Assembly (NCBI RefSeq): GCF_018446385.1
Contig: NC_056002.1
Span: 5,071,474 to 5,135,473 of the forward strand
Length of the DNA: 64,000 nucleotides
DNA from: Zingiber officinale
Lineage: Eukaryota; Streptophyta; Magnoliopsida; Zingiberales; Zingiberaceae
Direction: 5' to 3'
In this document: positions 47,775-61,123 of the stretch, one piece after another
Position numbering within the stretch: position 1 is the first letter of the stretch
Layout of the letters: the number at the start of each line of letters is the position of its first letter
Notes under the pieces: generated by a model
What the model saw: the letters and a program-made list of their open reading frames with translations, nothing else
What the model was told of the DNA's origin: nothing
Databases searched by the model: none
Translations under genes and position numbers: made by a program

Positions 47775-50700
47775 ATGGAGGAGAGGGAGGAGCATGTGTT
47801 CATCGCAAAGCTCGCGGAGCAGGCGGAGAGATACGATGGTATGCGCTCCATCTTTGCTACTTTCGCTAGGTTTCCGAGATCGGACGTCGCGGTTTGCTGC
47901 TTGCTTTGCATTTCCGGGGTGGTCAAGTCGATTATTGTGGTGGAAATTTTGATTTTCTAGTGATTTTTTTTTTTTGAAGTTGGCTGTACCTTTTAGTGGT
48001 ATTGGTGGATCGGCGTATCTGTTTTCGTGTTTTGTCGGCTGATGATGTGAAATGGATATTAAAGTCAATTTTATGTTTATTTCTCTTGTCTTTTAGAAAA
48101 TTCTACTTGATTCTTGTGATGGGACCATGGGGTACTTGATAGATTCGTGTCAACACATTTTAGCAAAGGACAGGGGAATTTGTGGGTATGCTCTTTATTT
48201 TTGATTTTTGTTTGTTGATTTTTTATTATGGTAAATGCGTTTTCCTTTTTACATTTTCGATATGAAGGAAGACTGGAACCCAATGTTTTCTGCTAAATTA
48301 AAAATGTGCATAGTGATAAAATTTGGTATTCCTGCTTTTTCCTGCGTGAAATTGTACCTTAATACGGACTATGGACTTTTTCTGTTGGATGATAAGACGG
48401 ACTTTGGATTTTTTTTTTCCTTTTTATTGTTTGTATTGAAATCGGCTTATTTATTTATCGAAAGGAATACAAGTAAAAGATATTGGATAAAATTATCAGA
48501 TTTTTGAATGTCTTCATTTCCAAATCTTTACAGCAGATAAATTTTGGTTCTCCACTTGTTGTTTTCATCCATCATCTAGTTAGAGTCAATTACATATGAG
48601 GTCCTTGAAATATATCATAGGTGCCCCGTGCCAGATTATTTAAACTGCCTTTTGCAATATGTCATCAAGGAGTTCAACCTTGGAATCAATGACGAATCAA
48701 GAGGGGGCCGGGTTGGTCCCACCCTGTCTAAGTTTTAGGAATCAATGCTAATTTTCATAGACTTGATATTTCTCTGCGGGATGTGCGGGCTTCATAGTTA
48801 ATAAACTCTTGAATACATACATATATATAATCATCTGCCTGAAATAGAATTCACTAATTTTATCTTTTCTCGGCTATAGGATTGGAAGGTCAAAGGTGTC
48901 CTTTTTTACTCAAAAATGTCATTTATCATATATTATTACAACAGAAGATTTAAGAGATTTCTTGTAGAAGATTCACTTACAGATCTCTGGATTAGCTAAC
49001 CTATTATTTCTAAAATAAAAAATTGTTAAATAAAATCAAGTCCATTTTGAATTGATTGCATCCAAAATTAACATTCAGCATGTTTTTTATTATAATAACT
49101 ATTATTTAATAGTAATGTTAATAATGGAATATAATTGCCTAAACATTTTAAATAATAAATATGTAGAATCATTTGTTTTTTTAATCTAGTAATATGATTT
49201 TTCTAATCTCATTTTGCATAATTGCATGTTAGGTTAATAGTAAAAAAGAGAGTAAATTTACATTATATTGACAAAACTCAATAAATAATATAAATCAAAT
49301 TTCCGTCCCCATTTGTTTTTGCCCAATGAAATATGCACTTAAACAAATTATTAAATCAAATTATTCATAATTTTGTTGTTTGAATTTAGTGAAACACCAT
49401 GATTAGGGGACACAGGTTGGCGTAGTTGGTAACTGTATGGGTGTTTGCTCTAATAGGTTTTGAGGTTAATTTCCAGCGGATGCAAAATGCCTTGTTGGGT
49501 GTCTGGCCTCTCCCATATAAAGGGTCATTGCGATAGGGCAAAATGCCCCCTATAATTTACCTGCTAGTATCTTGCCGTAGATCCGGCGATACTTGCCGTA
49601 GAGCCGGCGATACTGGGTTGCTTGGAGTGAGTGATATCACCTTTTGCTCCAATAGTGGGTGGTAAGGAACATGGAAGTGGCACTCTTCCTTATCGCTTTT
49701 GTGTTGATCATCCCCAGTAGAGCATATCCTTATCTCAATCTATAACTTCAGCATAACACATTCTCTACAATCAACAGAGACATTTCAGGAGTCAGTTTCA
49801 AATGCAGCCTCATTCTCCATCTTCAATTGCTTCAAGAACTACCTCTTCACCCAAGCTGGTGCTTCCCATGTACACCTTGACATGCAATACATTTTTTCCT
49901 CAAACTGGTAGGTATTCCTCTTTTCCTTGTTGCACTACACTTTAGCTTCCTCATCCATGCTCACTGACTTTAGATCAACTGTCCATGTTGCCTCTCCAAA
50001 TGGCAATGGTACTTAACACTCTCGCTGTCCTTTAGATGACATCTATGTCATTAACAAAAAAAAAAACTTTAAAATCTTAATGAGAGGAGCAACTTCCATG
50101 TTGATGCCTCACTTAATAGAGTAAAATAAAGATGTAAGTGGATCCTAGTTTGGTGGTATTCTTTGCATTCCATGGTGGAGCTTGAGACCAACTTGTATGA
50201 TGAATGAATAGGACCTAGTAGAAGTGAGAGAGATTGGATTTGCCACTATTGAATGCATCATTGATGCATCCCATACAACTTTTAGGGATTTATCTAGATA
50301 TTATCAAGCCTTGCGAATGATCTCTTGTTGATGGAGAAGAATAACATGATGAATGATTCTCTGATTTGGCATGGGATGCCATGTCTTAGTAGTCTCCGCC
50401 ATGCTCACTGTCTGAGGTGCGGTGCTGTTTCTCAAAGGTCTGTTACTCGTGTTTCAAGTAAAGGCAAAGGCAAAGGCAGAAAAGTGGTCATGGGGCTGTG
50501 GAAGGAGCAGTTCGAGATGGCGAAAACAAGGAGTGTCCTAGCTATCAAGATGGTGCAGGGGAGGTCGTCATGGTGAATTGTTTGAAGGAATTGGAATGAT
50601 CTAAACAATGAGAAGGGATGAGTTGTTCATACAATGCCGGATGTCTCTCTCCCTTCAATCCTGGTTGATGTCTTTTCCCTTTATGGGAATTAAGCAGCAT

Positions 50701-53700
50701 TGTGTTTCATTGATGGTTCTTTTGCAATCTGAGGTGTGTACAGAGGAAAGGAAAGATGTGGTCACACATAAAAATTGGACTCTTTTGGTTCGTAATAATG
50801 CATTAAAAATTTATGGGGAGAGTAAAAAGGTTTGAGAATCAAAGAGAGTATAACACAAAGTGTCCATTTTTTTTTTATGAATAAGAGAGATTATTATTAA
50901 TTGGACAATTTGCATATAATGCATTAAAAATTTATGGGGAGACAGATGCATCTGAGAATCAAGGAGAGTACAACACAAACTGTCCATTTTATAGAAAAAG
51001 ATGGATTATTTGCTAATTTTAATTTGCCTAATCTAAGACATTTTAGGTTCGTTATATTTTAAAATTGTTTCAGGAGAAGCCTAGTACAAATTTTTCAGAA
51101 AAACAATCTCTTCTTTGTGAGCTTCCATCAACAATACTGTAAATTTGAGAGATCTTTTCTAAAAAAAAGTTAAGGACCTTGTTTTGAAATCAGATATGAT
51201 TAAAGACTTCTGATATGCTCAAACAAAAAAATAATTTCATTTCCGTATACAGTCAATGCCAAATAGTTTGTGGCCACAAATAGTTTGAATTCGTTTCCTT
51301 ATTTGTTTTTCATAAAATGGGAAGCTTATTCGGTATTGGATAATAACACATTATAATGTCAACAGTCCATCATACACAAGCTTTGTAAAGATGTTTTCTT
51401 TTTAGTAAAATTGAACATTTAAGAAAGAAGATTATTGTTCTCCGGAAATTGTTATTTGCAAAAAAGAAGTCCGACATTTTTGACAATCCTTGTCAATTTA
51501 ACTTTTATAATCAAACTGACCCTAGTATTTTAATAGGAAGTACCACTCATTCATTGAAGCTTATGTTCTTATTAATATTTGACTGCTCATTTTTGTTGGA
51601 AGATAACATAGTGAGGTTCCAGCTGCTGCATTACTTGGACCAACTTTAGTCCTTGAGAAGATAATTTTCTTACTTGCTAATTGACTATTCATTGGTTTCT
51701 CTAGTCTCCTTGTCTTGCTATGGTTCCACCTAAGTTACTACTTACAAATTGGAAAGGTATTGTCAAACTAAAAAAAAAAAAAAAATCCTATTTTGGTTTT
51801 TTAATAACTCGATTATCAGTTGGGATGTGCTTGTCATTGACAATATTGTATATGTATCAGAAATGGTAGAGCATATCAAAATAATTGCCAGAATGGATAT
51901 TGAGCTGACACCAGAGGAGAGAAACATACTAGCAGTGGGCTATAAGAATATGATTGATGCAAGAAGGGCATCACGGAGAACCCTGTATTCACTTGAACAG
52001 AAAGAAGTGGCAATGGGAAGTGAGCAAAATGCAAGGATGGTAGTAGATTATAGGAAGAGTGTTGAGGATGAGCTGACAAGGATTTGCAATGAACTTCTAT
52101 CTGTAATTGCTATCCACATCCTTCCATCTTCCACTGCTGGTGAATCAATTGTTTTCTTTTACAAGATGTAAGTAACCTTTAGATTCCTAGTGTGATCTTT
52201 GTTTTTGTGTGTTCTGTTTCACTCTTTGTTTGCCTAATCCACTAAATAAATATTTGTTGCTTTCTAAAGCTAGGTTTTCTTCTTTATCTTATGTGTATGG
52301 TAATTTTTTATATTTAGATTTGCATTTTTTTTTTATGCGGTAACGATAAAGTTGCCGTGTGACTTGGACGTCACGGGTTTAAGTCGCGGAAATTGCCTCT
52401 AGCAATGTATGGTAAGGTTGTGTACAATAAATGTGGTCTAACCCTTCTCTGAGACCTCACATTAACGGGAGTTTCGCACGCCAGGGTGTCCTTTTTATTA
52501 TCTTTGTGATATTGCATTTAAGTCATATATACAATTTTTCGCCTTGTAAATTATTCTTTTAAATATAATAATCAAACAAATATAAGTACATTGTTTTATG
52601 GGGTTTTGTCTGTGAAAATTTATTAAATTGTTAATCCTTTTCAAGATTTTGATTTTCATTGTCCTACTTATATGTTCAGTTCTAAAACAAACACCAATTC
52701 TTACTGCACTATGAATATTATTATATTTTTTATCTGTCTAAAGCTCCAACGAGGAAGTGATTTAAAACACCAGGTATCATAACCCCAATAAGTTGGAACA
52801 TATATTTTCTTAAATATTATAGAAATAATTATAGTGCATGAGGCTACTAGCAGGTCGTGAACCATTGTCCCCATTCAAAGTTGTATTTTACTTCTGTGAT
52901 TAAGAATGATAAGCCAACCCCTTCCAGGAAAGGAGATTATTACCGCTATTTAGCAGAATTTAAGACTGGAAATGAACGAAATGAAGCTGCTGATCAGTCA
53001 CTTAAAGCTTATCAGGTCTGTTTAACTTCTCTGCTTAGTTTTAAATTCATTAATCTCCATGCGATTAGCCAAAACATGTTATGCTCACTTGAAGAGTTCT
53101 AGTTATGATCAGTAGGTTGATACTCTTACCGGTGCAGGCTGCTACAAGTACAGCTATGACTGAGCTTCCGCCCAATCATCCAATAAGGCTTGGCCTTGCT
53201 CTGAATTTCTCAGTATTTTACTATGAAATCATGGATTCACCTGAGAGGTCAGTAGCTATAATGTGAAGTTAATTAGCTACCTACATTCATTTATTGTGCA
53301 CATTTTAGAAAGATCTGCAATTTACTTTCAGAATGATCTAATTGTTTACTTCCCATAAATAAAGCATGCCCTTGTAGACAAGAAATTGCAGCTTTAGTGC
53401 GGTAGATATAGAATGTATATTTATTTCAATTAGTATTTGACTAGTGTGTGAACTATAGAAATTAAGTCGCCAGATAAAAAGCTTTATATGCAAGTCTTGA
53501 CTGTGCTGCTTCATATAAAGACATGTAAGAAGTTGAGACTATAGATTGTGCACATGGAAGATTTACTCGTGTTAAATGAAATTATTCATGTACATGACTC
53601 TGCATGTTTAGAATCGTCTGTAGTTTTGTGAAGAAATGTAACACGTTGCTGTTCTCAGGGCATGCCATCTGGCTCAAGAAGCTTTTGATAAGGCTCTTCC

Positions 53701-54336
53701 GGAACTCAACACCCTTAGTGAAATCTCTTACAAAGAGAGTACACTTATTTTACAGATTCTTAGAGATAATCTGACATTGTGGACTCCGAATCTACCAGGA
53801 GGTATGCCAGTTCAGAAACTTAGCCTTATTTTTTTCTTTCTTTCAATTTGTGACTATGGACATGTTTACTTCATTTTTTTTGGTGTGATTCTGGATGCCA
53901 AAAATCCATGGATTCAAAAGCTTAGGATGAGGTGCTACTGAAGGTTCTCCAATAGGTCTTACAAGAGGTTTCACAAGCTAGCTAGGTCTTTCCATTATTT
54001 TGCCAGACTATGACTAAGCTGTCATACTTTCTAGAATTACTATATACTATCACTCACGTAATAATTAAAAACAGTTTTTTTTTGTTAGGCTCAATTTACA
54101 TTTAAGAAAACCAGATTCTGCTACCTAGTTCTTGCATTTGTTATCCAAATTTTGTTCTAGATTGAACATGCTACTTTTTAAAAAATATATATATTTCAAA
54201 ATAATGTTTTATCAATGCCTTATGTGAATTTCACAACAGTCTGGATTTATTCCAATCCCCCTCCCTTTTCTGATAATTTAAAACAGTTGGTGTCATTGCA
54301 GGTGGCAACTCCAAAGACATCGACACTGTGAATTAA
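47775..54336 (+). CDS. 14-3-3 protein (phosphoserine-binding adaptor)
   Basis: Six exons: 47,775-47,838; 51,861-52,167; 52,928-53,015; 53,138-53,247; 53,659-53,801; 54,302-54,336. Total 747 bases, 248 aa, all phases consistent. Landmarks: [83 protein letters not shown]. The groove residues (K of VGYKN, R of ARRAS, R and Y of YYRY, N of LNFS) are present, so phosphopeptide binding should work. The dimer helix at the N terminus is normal. Odd points: RRASRR where most members have [15 protein letters not shown] for the usual IDEHLIPSS, and a short, uncommon tail [12 protein letters not shown]. The exon number is more like the epsilon group. The protein acts in the cytosol and nucleus, regulating kinases and transporters (family knowledge). 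Confidence 0.93.
49407..49655 (+). mobile_element. tRNA-derived SINE in 14-3-3 intron 1
   Basis: A box GGCGTAGTTGGT, B-box-like GGTTTTGAGGTTAATT, then GCGGATGCAAAATG and a tail GATATCACCTTTTGCTCC. Inside, CTTGCCGTAGA-CCGGCGATACT is doubled. Same family as 466-685. Confidence 0.6.
49660..51850. other. Rest of 14-3-3 intron 1
   Basis: The intron is 4.0 kb. A segment of about 75 bases (GCATTAAAAATTTATGGGGA and following, to GTCCATTTT) is found at about 50,800-50,873 and again at about 50,918-50,992. Open frames near 50.3-50.8 kb have no recognisable domain. No conserved exon is seen. Confidence 0.45.
52331..52497 (+). mobile_element. Au-type SINE, worn, in 14-3-3 intron 2
   Basis: GCGGTAACGATAAAGTTGCC, GTCACGGGTTTAAGTCGCGG, TTGCCTCTAGCA, GGTTGTGTACAATAAATGTG and CGCACGCCAGGGTGTCC give the Au order. 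No clear target duplication found. Confidence 0.8.
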
Positions 54337-56740
54337 AGGAGCTTTGCACAACTGAACCTTTCTGCTAAGTATGCCCTTGTAATGTATTACAATATTTTCG
54401 TTGCTAAATTTTGATAATTAATCTCTTAGTGGTAAAATAGCTAGGATTGATATGACAATGGAAAAGATTAAGGGTGAGTATGATTCTGATTACTAGTGTT
54501 AGTGTCATAGGTAAAATCAAGACTCAAATTGATTTTTTCTTATTTGTGCAAATATGAATCTAAATTGAAAACATTCAGGGGTTGGAACTAAACGAATAAT
54601 TTTTGATAAATTTGCAAAATACATAGTAAGCTACTAAAAAGGATAACAAACATCGTTCAAGAACATAAAATAAGACATCATAATACCCCACATTAAATTG
54701 GGTTCCAGCAGTTGGTTGTGCACTTAGTTCTTTTTTCCCTACTGCTGTTCAACAGCAATGTTTTCATTTCCTCCACTAAAGCTACAGTGAAAATTTCACA
54801 TGCCATGAGATTATTGTAAAATTTAAAAGATAATATTATTGTATCTGATCAAGTAATCTTGTAATGCCTTAAAATGAATCAGTGGCTAGCAAGAATTCCA
54901 CTGTTGAACTTCCGTTTGGTGGTTGGTGTGGTGGACTTGGAAGGGAACATAGAACGAGGGTTGAGAGGAATGAAATTGGAACGTGCATGGCTGTGGTGAC
55001 GACAATGGGAAGTAGGAAACAAGAGGCCATGGTGGGCGAGCATGGCTGCAATGAATGACATTGGGTGGTAGGGATGAGAGGTTTCAGTGAATGTGATGGC
55101 TACTAAGATGATGGTGAGAAGTAGTGAATTTAAAAGCTGTGGTAGTTGTACGAGGCAGTGGTGAATGATGCCAGTGGCATGTGAGACTGAGCAAACAAAA
55201 AGAGTTACAAAGAAAGACATGCTCGCAAATTGGTAATACATGTGTGAACTCTGGATTTTACATGGACATTCTAGCAAATTGATATCTCTGCATGGTAACA
55301 GGACGACTTTTAGTTCTCAAATTTGCATCTTCGAGTATTTATATTCTCCATCTCTTTTTTGTTGAATTTCAATTCAATTTTACAAGCTAGTTTATTTCAT
55401 TTATCAAATGATTTGATGCTGGATAAAAAAAATATAGGCTTAAAATAAATTGATAGAATATAAAGAAAGTAGGACATTTTAGTAAATTTATTTTTATGAT
55501 TGTCTTGATCTACTCTTCTACACGTACACCAAAAATAAATCAAAAAAAAAATACAACTTTATTCTGGTGTTTCATTGTTTTCATCAGAGATTTTATATCC
55601 TTAACCTGAATGCATGTGTTGGAAATAATTCATGCCTACAAGTGGGATTGGTTTGCTTATCAAAGGATTTATGTCTGAGCCCATGAAACATTTACTCGTG
55701 GCAATTTACTCTTTTGCTATAAATAATAAAGGTGTTCCAGTTTTAGTATTAATACTGTCTGAGCCATCCAAATGTTGATGAAACTTTATGTAAACTCTAG
55801 CACCTTTTATCTGTTGCGTCTACATGTCCTATTGCTGTAGGATAGGGTTCAATGTAGCACTTTTTGGATGATCATATGCCACTCATTTGCATTTTGTGAC
55901 CGTTTGGCTTATCGCACACGAAATTCAGATTTTTTTTGTTCTTCTCAAGTTGCAGGTGGATGCAATAGCTGAACAGCGGTTCCGAGGCCTTAATGCTTTC
56001 GAGTTCAAATCTAGCTCTTGGTAAACCTAGTACTTTCTCAAGTGGCTTCTTTTTTCCTTTTGGTCAAGTGGCACACGAGTTTGTTCAATCTTTTGACGAT
56101 ATTCAAGCGTACTGTTCTCGGGATAGACCTCTGTTGTAGTTTCATATAAACTATAAGTTGGGTTGACATTACAGTTTTGCTGATCAAGAGATGTTTTGGC
56201 CCTCTTGTTCAGAGTGTGATGGATATTTGCTACAACAAACTGGCAGACTTGAATTTCTGGATTTAATTAATGCATTATCAAATGGTCTGTGGCATATGCC
56301 ATCTCTGAGATTCCCCTGATGATTTATACAAGTGCAATTGTCTCGTGCTCCATTCATGGGGCCACTTGATGTTGGTAAGAGAGCAGATGTCATACAAATA
56401 AAAATAACTAAAAAAATCTATCTTTATAAAACATTCACAAAATTTATACAAATGGTGATAAGATACAATTTTGCTATTTTATACTGGAGTTGTGTCGTAT
56501 GAAATTTCTGTATGTAGCAAAGAAATTGCCTTAAATAAGGTTCTAGTCCTTGTTAAGCAAAGAACTCTCTGTTGTACTTTAATTATTGCAGACGGGTCAG
56601 CACTTGAGCCATACTGCATCTGTTGCAAATTGAAAAAACCGTATGAAGTAAAACTGAAAGATTAAAATTGACATCCAAAAAATTTGGAATGTTGGACGGA
56701 TATGTTACCAGGGAGGACATGTGGCATCGTTTTATGCTAC
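54337..56740. other. 3' flank of 14-3-3, mostly featureless
   Basis: AT-rich. One exon-like stretch at 55,957-56,024 is preceded by TTCTCAAGTTGCAG and reads VDAIAEQRFRGLNAFEFKSS-, then a stop. It could be a 3' untranslated exon of the 14-3-3 gene or chance. Nothing else coding is supported. Confidence 0.4.
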
Positions 56741-56925
56741 TTCCATGCCAAGAGCACAGATCCTCTAGTCCGTAAAACGTGAACTAAGGATGGACCATTG
56801 GTGGAGAGTGATGGTCTCCATTTATTCTACACGTGAGACCATCATTCTCCACCAATGGTGGAGAGTGACCCATCTTTGACCCATGTTTTGCGGACCAAAG
56901 GATCTGAGCTGCCATGGCCAATGCT
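56740..56925. mobile_element. Inverted-repeat MITE, about 185 bp
   Basis: The left arm CCATGCCAAGAGCACAGATC... pairs with the right arm read inward, CCATGGCAGCTCAGATCC.... The arms share GTCCGTAAAACGTG / GTCCGCAAAACATG and CACTCTCCACCATTGG / its complement. They meet at GGTCTCC...GAGACC. The family and target duplication are not certain. Confidence 0.65.
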
Positions 56926-57090
56926 TAAAACATCAAAGAAATCAACCAATAACCCACACTAACCAACCACAAGTGAACAAACTATTTACAGAAGAATCGG
57001 AATGGCGTGAGCTCAAGTTGTGCCTTTTAAACTTCAAATTGGGATAGCTACCTCACAACCTTTAGAAATTGACAGGAAGTTCGATAGTCT

Positions 57091-59707
57091 CTACGCCCTT
57101 GCTTGAACAACTATGCAAGATATATCATCCTTCTGACTCTATTCACTGCTTCCATCGTCAACAGCCGAGCTGCTGCTTGTGGATCCTTGCTCTTTCTAGC
57201 GATATTGACTGCCTCTTCATTGCTCATTACCTGAAAAGAATTGGTGAGATAGATACAGTGAAATACAGGTTGTTTCAGTAACTACACGGGGGTGCCATAT
57301 TTGAAGCAAACCTTCCACAAGCCATCACTTGCAAGGATCAATAGATCGTTGTTAGCAGTGACATCTTCATAGTGCATATCTGGATCCGACCTCAAATGTG
57401 ATTTTAGGCTTTTGTCTCCAAAAGCACGTGAAACAGCTAACTGGCCGTTAACTCTTGGGACATCTCCTGATACCATTATAGAGTGACTGTGAATATTTCA
57501 ACAGTCGACACGACTAATTGTAGACTAGGATTAAGAGTGCCAATGCAGAAGAAAGCAACATAAAGAATGTATTATATATTTTTGAAGAAACAACAAAAGG
57601 AATGTATTGTTTATTTACATATAACCATTCAATCTAATTGATGCTCTTCTAATGCAGTAATGAACAAGGTCCCCGAGTCCTGACCGTGAAGCAGGACCAG
57701 GCTCGTAAGAGCTCGTGAAACAATGAATTAATCAGAATTTTCATCATCAATTTTTCTCGTGTTAAAAAAAGATCCAACCTACACTATAGGGCAACGTAGA
57801 ATCACTTGGAGGCTTGATAATTGTGTAGAATCACTTCATGTCTCAGATGACTACTTGTGTAGTTTAAGGGAGGCTTGATAACATGTGGAAAGTTCCTCTC
57901 ATGTTCAACGTGTGGTAACTTTAAAACTTCTCCATGTCCCATTTCAATAACTGTTAAAAAGCTATATAGAGGAAGAAACACATAAATATGTTATGTTGCC
58001 TAAAAATTAAGCACAATTTTGTGTCTCCTGAATTAATTGGTAAATACATTGTGAGCATTTTTCTTTTATTAACTCTTATCTTCTTTTACTTTTCAGATGA
58101 CCTGCTAGTTCTGTTTTTCCAAGCTCAAAGTTTTATCCCATCATGCAAACTCCATTTACTTTTGCAACAAAAGTTTCAGATAAGCAGCTCATCATGGAAA
58201 ATTGCCTCTTGTATAAAAAACCATCTAAGATGCAACCAATGGTTGAATCGGATGAGAAATAGATGCAGAGAACAATAAGCTTAGAAAATAAGACCAGACA
58301 TAATGGAAAACACAATTAAGCAAAATGTTTTGCAAACCTGGCACGTTTGAAACAAAGCCACCTCTATTCTCAATACTCCCATGCTAAGTGTTGGGTGCAT
58401 GATCGACACTCAACTGTATAACATCTCCACCTTTTGCAAGAACAGCACGTGAATCGCCAACATTAGCGATCCGCAACTTCCTACCATCTATGAGAATGGC
58501 AGTTAACAGCAGTTGATCCACCTCGTCAGATCCGAACTGTGTGATAGAATTGCTTCATCAGTTTTCTCATAGGCTTTGGAGATCGCCTCTCCTGGATCAT
58601 TCCAAAAGTCTTCCTAAATCATGGAAGATAGTAATTATTGGTACACTTTGACAATGGTCGATTCCTAAAAAAAATTAAAAAGGAAATTTGTTGCTGAATG
58701 AATTAGGCCTGAGAAATTGAAATAAGCTAAGCATCTACACCTCTTTAAGAATATTAGTAAAGAGATGCTTCTGTAAATAGGCAGCTACATTGTCACCCAA
58801 ATGGCCATCAAATATCGCAAATAGGCCAATCTCCTGCCCCCTTATCTGGATACACTTTGCCACATGATAATCCTCCATAGGATGGTTTGCCCTCCCTTTT
58901 ACAAGACTGAACCCATAAGTAACTTTAACAGAGTCTTGAGAACTTTTTCCCTTGCCAGCGCCACCTGAATGGCCTGCAAGCTATATATAACAAAAATTGC
59001 TGAGCTTATCAAGTCTCAGCCTTGAAAGCATCCTGGTACATCTCACTTCAAAAGAAAATAAAGACACTTGCAGAAAGGCAGCCAAGTTCCAAATAACTTA
59101 ACTCATCAATTAAACATGACAGATGATATCGAAAAAGGAACAAGAGATCTTAAACATATCCCTATACTTCCTAGTATCTTCAACATAGATGTCAATACTT
59201 TATATAACTCTTAATCAGATTGTCCTATTTCTTCATTTCAATACATGATATCAAAAAAGCTCTGGTTTTGAAATTTTTTTTCTTCTCGTTCTTGATGCAC
59301 TGTATAGTGTGCACAAGCAGTCGCAGTAGGAAGCTACATATATGCAGTTTTTAGCAATTGCATGTGGTCTATGTTTTTCTCTTGCTTGATGCTTGAGAGA
59401 TACATTTACTTTCTGGAAAAATAATAGGTTTCAACCAAGTTCAAACACTATTCCATAGAAATAGAAATATTAATTGAGCAAGGACTTCTTATAAAGGTTC
59501 GTTAGAACAAACTGATACAAATACGCAACTGATTGTCAACGAAATTGAGCCCAAATATGAGATATGAAACTAATATTTATATAACATCGCAAGCATGCAA
59601 ACACATAGTTCAACGAAGGAAAAATGATCAGATAAAGCATAAAAGAACTAGATCAAACCATCTCCCACCTGAGAGCAGGAACCTTTGAAGCAACACAACC
59701 TATCCAT
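57091..59707 (-). pseudogene. PP2C-type protein phosphatase, broken
   Basis: Five exons on the minus strand: 59,707-59,669 (MDRLCCFKGSCSQ), 58,980-58,741, 58,613-58,338, 57,466-57,312 and 57,230-57,091. Landmarks: [75 protein letters not shown], then KDDISCIVV in a shifted frame. The metal-binding Asp residues of ME-D, DGH, SDG and DD are all recognisable, and the architecture equals plant clade F-type enzymes of about 280 aa. Exon 3 loses two bases after SHSSDL, gains one after STAV, and has TAG where HAPNT-HG expects Glu. Exon 5 shifts frame after EAVNR. Exons 1, 2 and 4 are clean, as are the splice sites, so the loss looks recent. Confidence 0.85.
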
Positions 59708-59751
59708 AAAACTCCAAAACTCCAACACCCTCCACTCGCTAAATCCTCAAA

Positions 59752-60821
59752 AGTTCGCCCATCCAAATCCCCCAATCCGACCAATTTCTACGACACAAAG
59801 CCTCCGCAAGTCCGAAGCATGAAATCAATCGCCAAAAAACGAACCTTTCCCAAAAAATTTCACGAAAGGAACAACTTTTATGTCCTCGGTAAGGTTGATT
59901 GGGCGGAGAAGGTGAGAAGCAATCAAGCAGCAAGAAGAAGAGACTAAGACCATCTCCAACCACAAAACCCATTTTGGTGCCATTTCAACACCAATTTGGT
60001 GTCACTTCGACCAACTCCAACACATATCCTTTTACACCATTTTAGTGTAAAAAGAATCCCAAATACTCTCCAACGTAACACTAAAATTTGCATCATTTTG
60101 GTGCAAGTGCCTTTTTTTTAAATATAATATATTATAATATTAAATTTATATTTAAAATATTCTTAAATATTATAAATTAATATTATGTAAATTTTTTATA
60201 TTATAAATTTATATCAGTTATTAACTTAAATAAGTAATATTTAAAAATATTAGTAATTATTATCATAATCAAAATATTTAATAAATTAATATGTATGTTA
60301 AATAATAAATTATAAGATGGAAAAATAGAATATTCCTTTTAGTATAGGAAATGGTGTGTATTGGTTGGAGTTGAAAAATCATTTTGTGCTGAAGTGATAC
60401 CAAATTGGTGTTGAAATGACACCAAAATGGGTTTTGTGGTTGGAGATGGTCTTCAGCACCAAATAATTTTCCAACTCCAACCAATACACACCATTTCCTA
60501 CCCTAAAAGGAATATTCCTTAGAATATTCTATTTTTCCATCTTATAATTTATTATTCAACATACATATTAATTTATTAAATATTTTGATTATGATAATAA
60601 TTATTAATATTTTTACGACACAAAAGTTCGCCCATCCAAATCCCCCAATCCGACCAATTTCTACAACACAAAGCCTCCGCAAGTCCGAATCGTGAAATCA
60701 ATCACCAAAAAACGAACCTTTTCCAAAAAATTTCACGAAAAGGAACAACTTTTATGTCCTCGGTAAGGTTGATTGGGCGGAGAAGGCGAGAAGCAATCAA
60801 GCAACAAGAAGAAGAGACTAA
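59752..60821. repeat. Direct duplication of the PP2C upstream flank
   Basis: About 200 bases starting AGTTCGCCCATCCAAATCCC (59,752-59,947) recur at 60,624-60,821 with few differences. Each copy ends at GACTAA, where a Tourist-like element starts. The region between them is mostly the first element and an inverted part of it. Confidence 0.85.
59948..60451. mobile_element. Tourist-like (PIF/Harbinger) element 1 with long arms
   Basis: It starts GACCATCTCCAACCACAAAA after TAA and ends with the inverted copy TTTTGTGGTTGGAGATGGTC. The arms of about 60 bases contain TTTGGTGCCATTTCAACACC. The TAA is not kept on the right, where a rearranged inverted copy (to about 60,600) follows. Confidence 0.7.
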
Positions 60822-61123
60822 GATCATCTCCAACCACAAAACCCATTTTGGTGCCATTTCAACACCAATTTGGTGTCACTTCGACCAACTCCAACACATA
60901 CCCTTTTACACCATTTTAGTGTAAAAAGAATCTCAAATACTCTCCAACGTAACACTAAAATTTGCACTATTTTGGTGCAAGTGCCTTTTTTTTTAATATA
61001 ATATATTATATTAAAAAAAAGGCACTTGCACCAAAATGGTGCAAATTTTAATGTTACGTTGGAGAATATTTGGGATTCTTTTTACACTAAAATGGTGTAA
61101 AAGGATATGCGTTGGAGTTGGTC
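60822..61123. mobile_element. Tourist-like (PIF/Harbinger) element 2, 302 bp
   Basis: It starts GATCATCTCCAACC and ends GTTGGAGTTGGTC between TAA at 60,819-60,821 and TAA at 61,124-61,126, the 3-bp target duplication of this superfamily. The centre is a near-perfect palindrome (CTTGCACCAAAATGGTGCAA around a TAATATATTATA core), so a transcript would fold into a hairpin. Confidence 0.75.

Noticed and set aside
50325-50835. Small genes inside 14-3-3 intron 1
   Set aside because: Two short open frames have no recognisable domain and no splice support.
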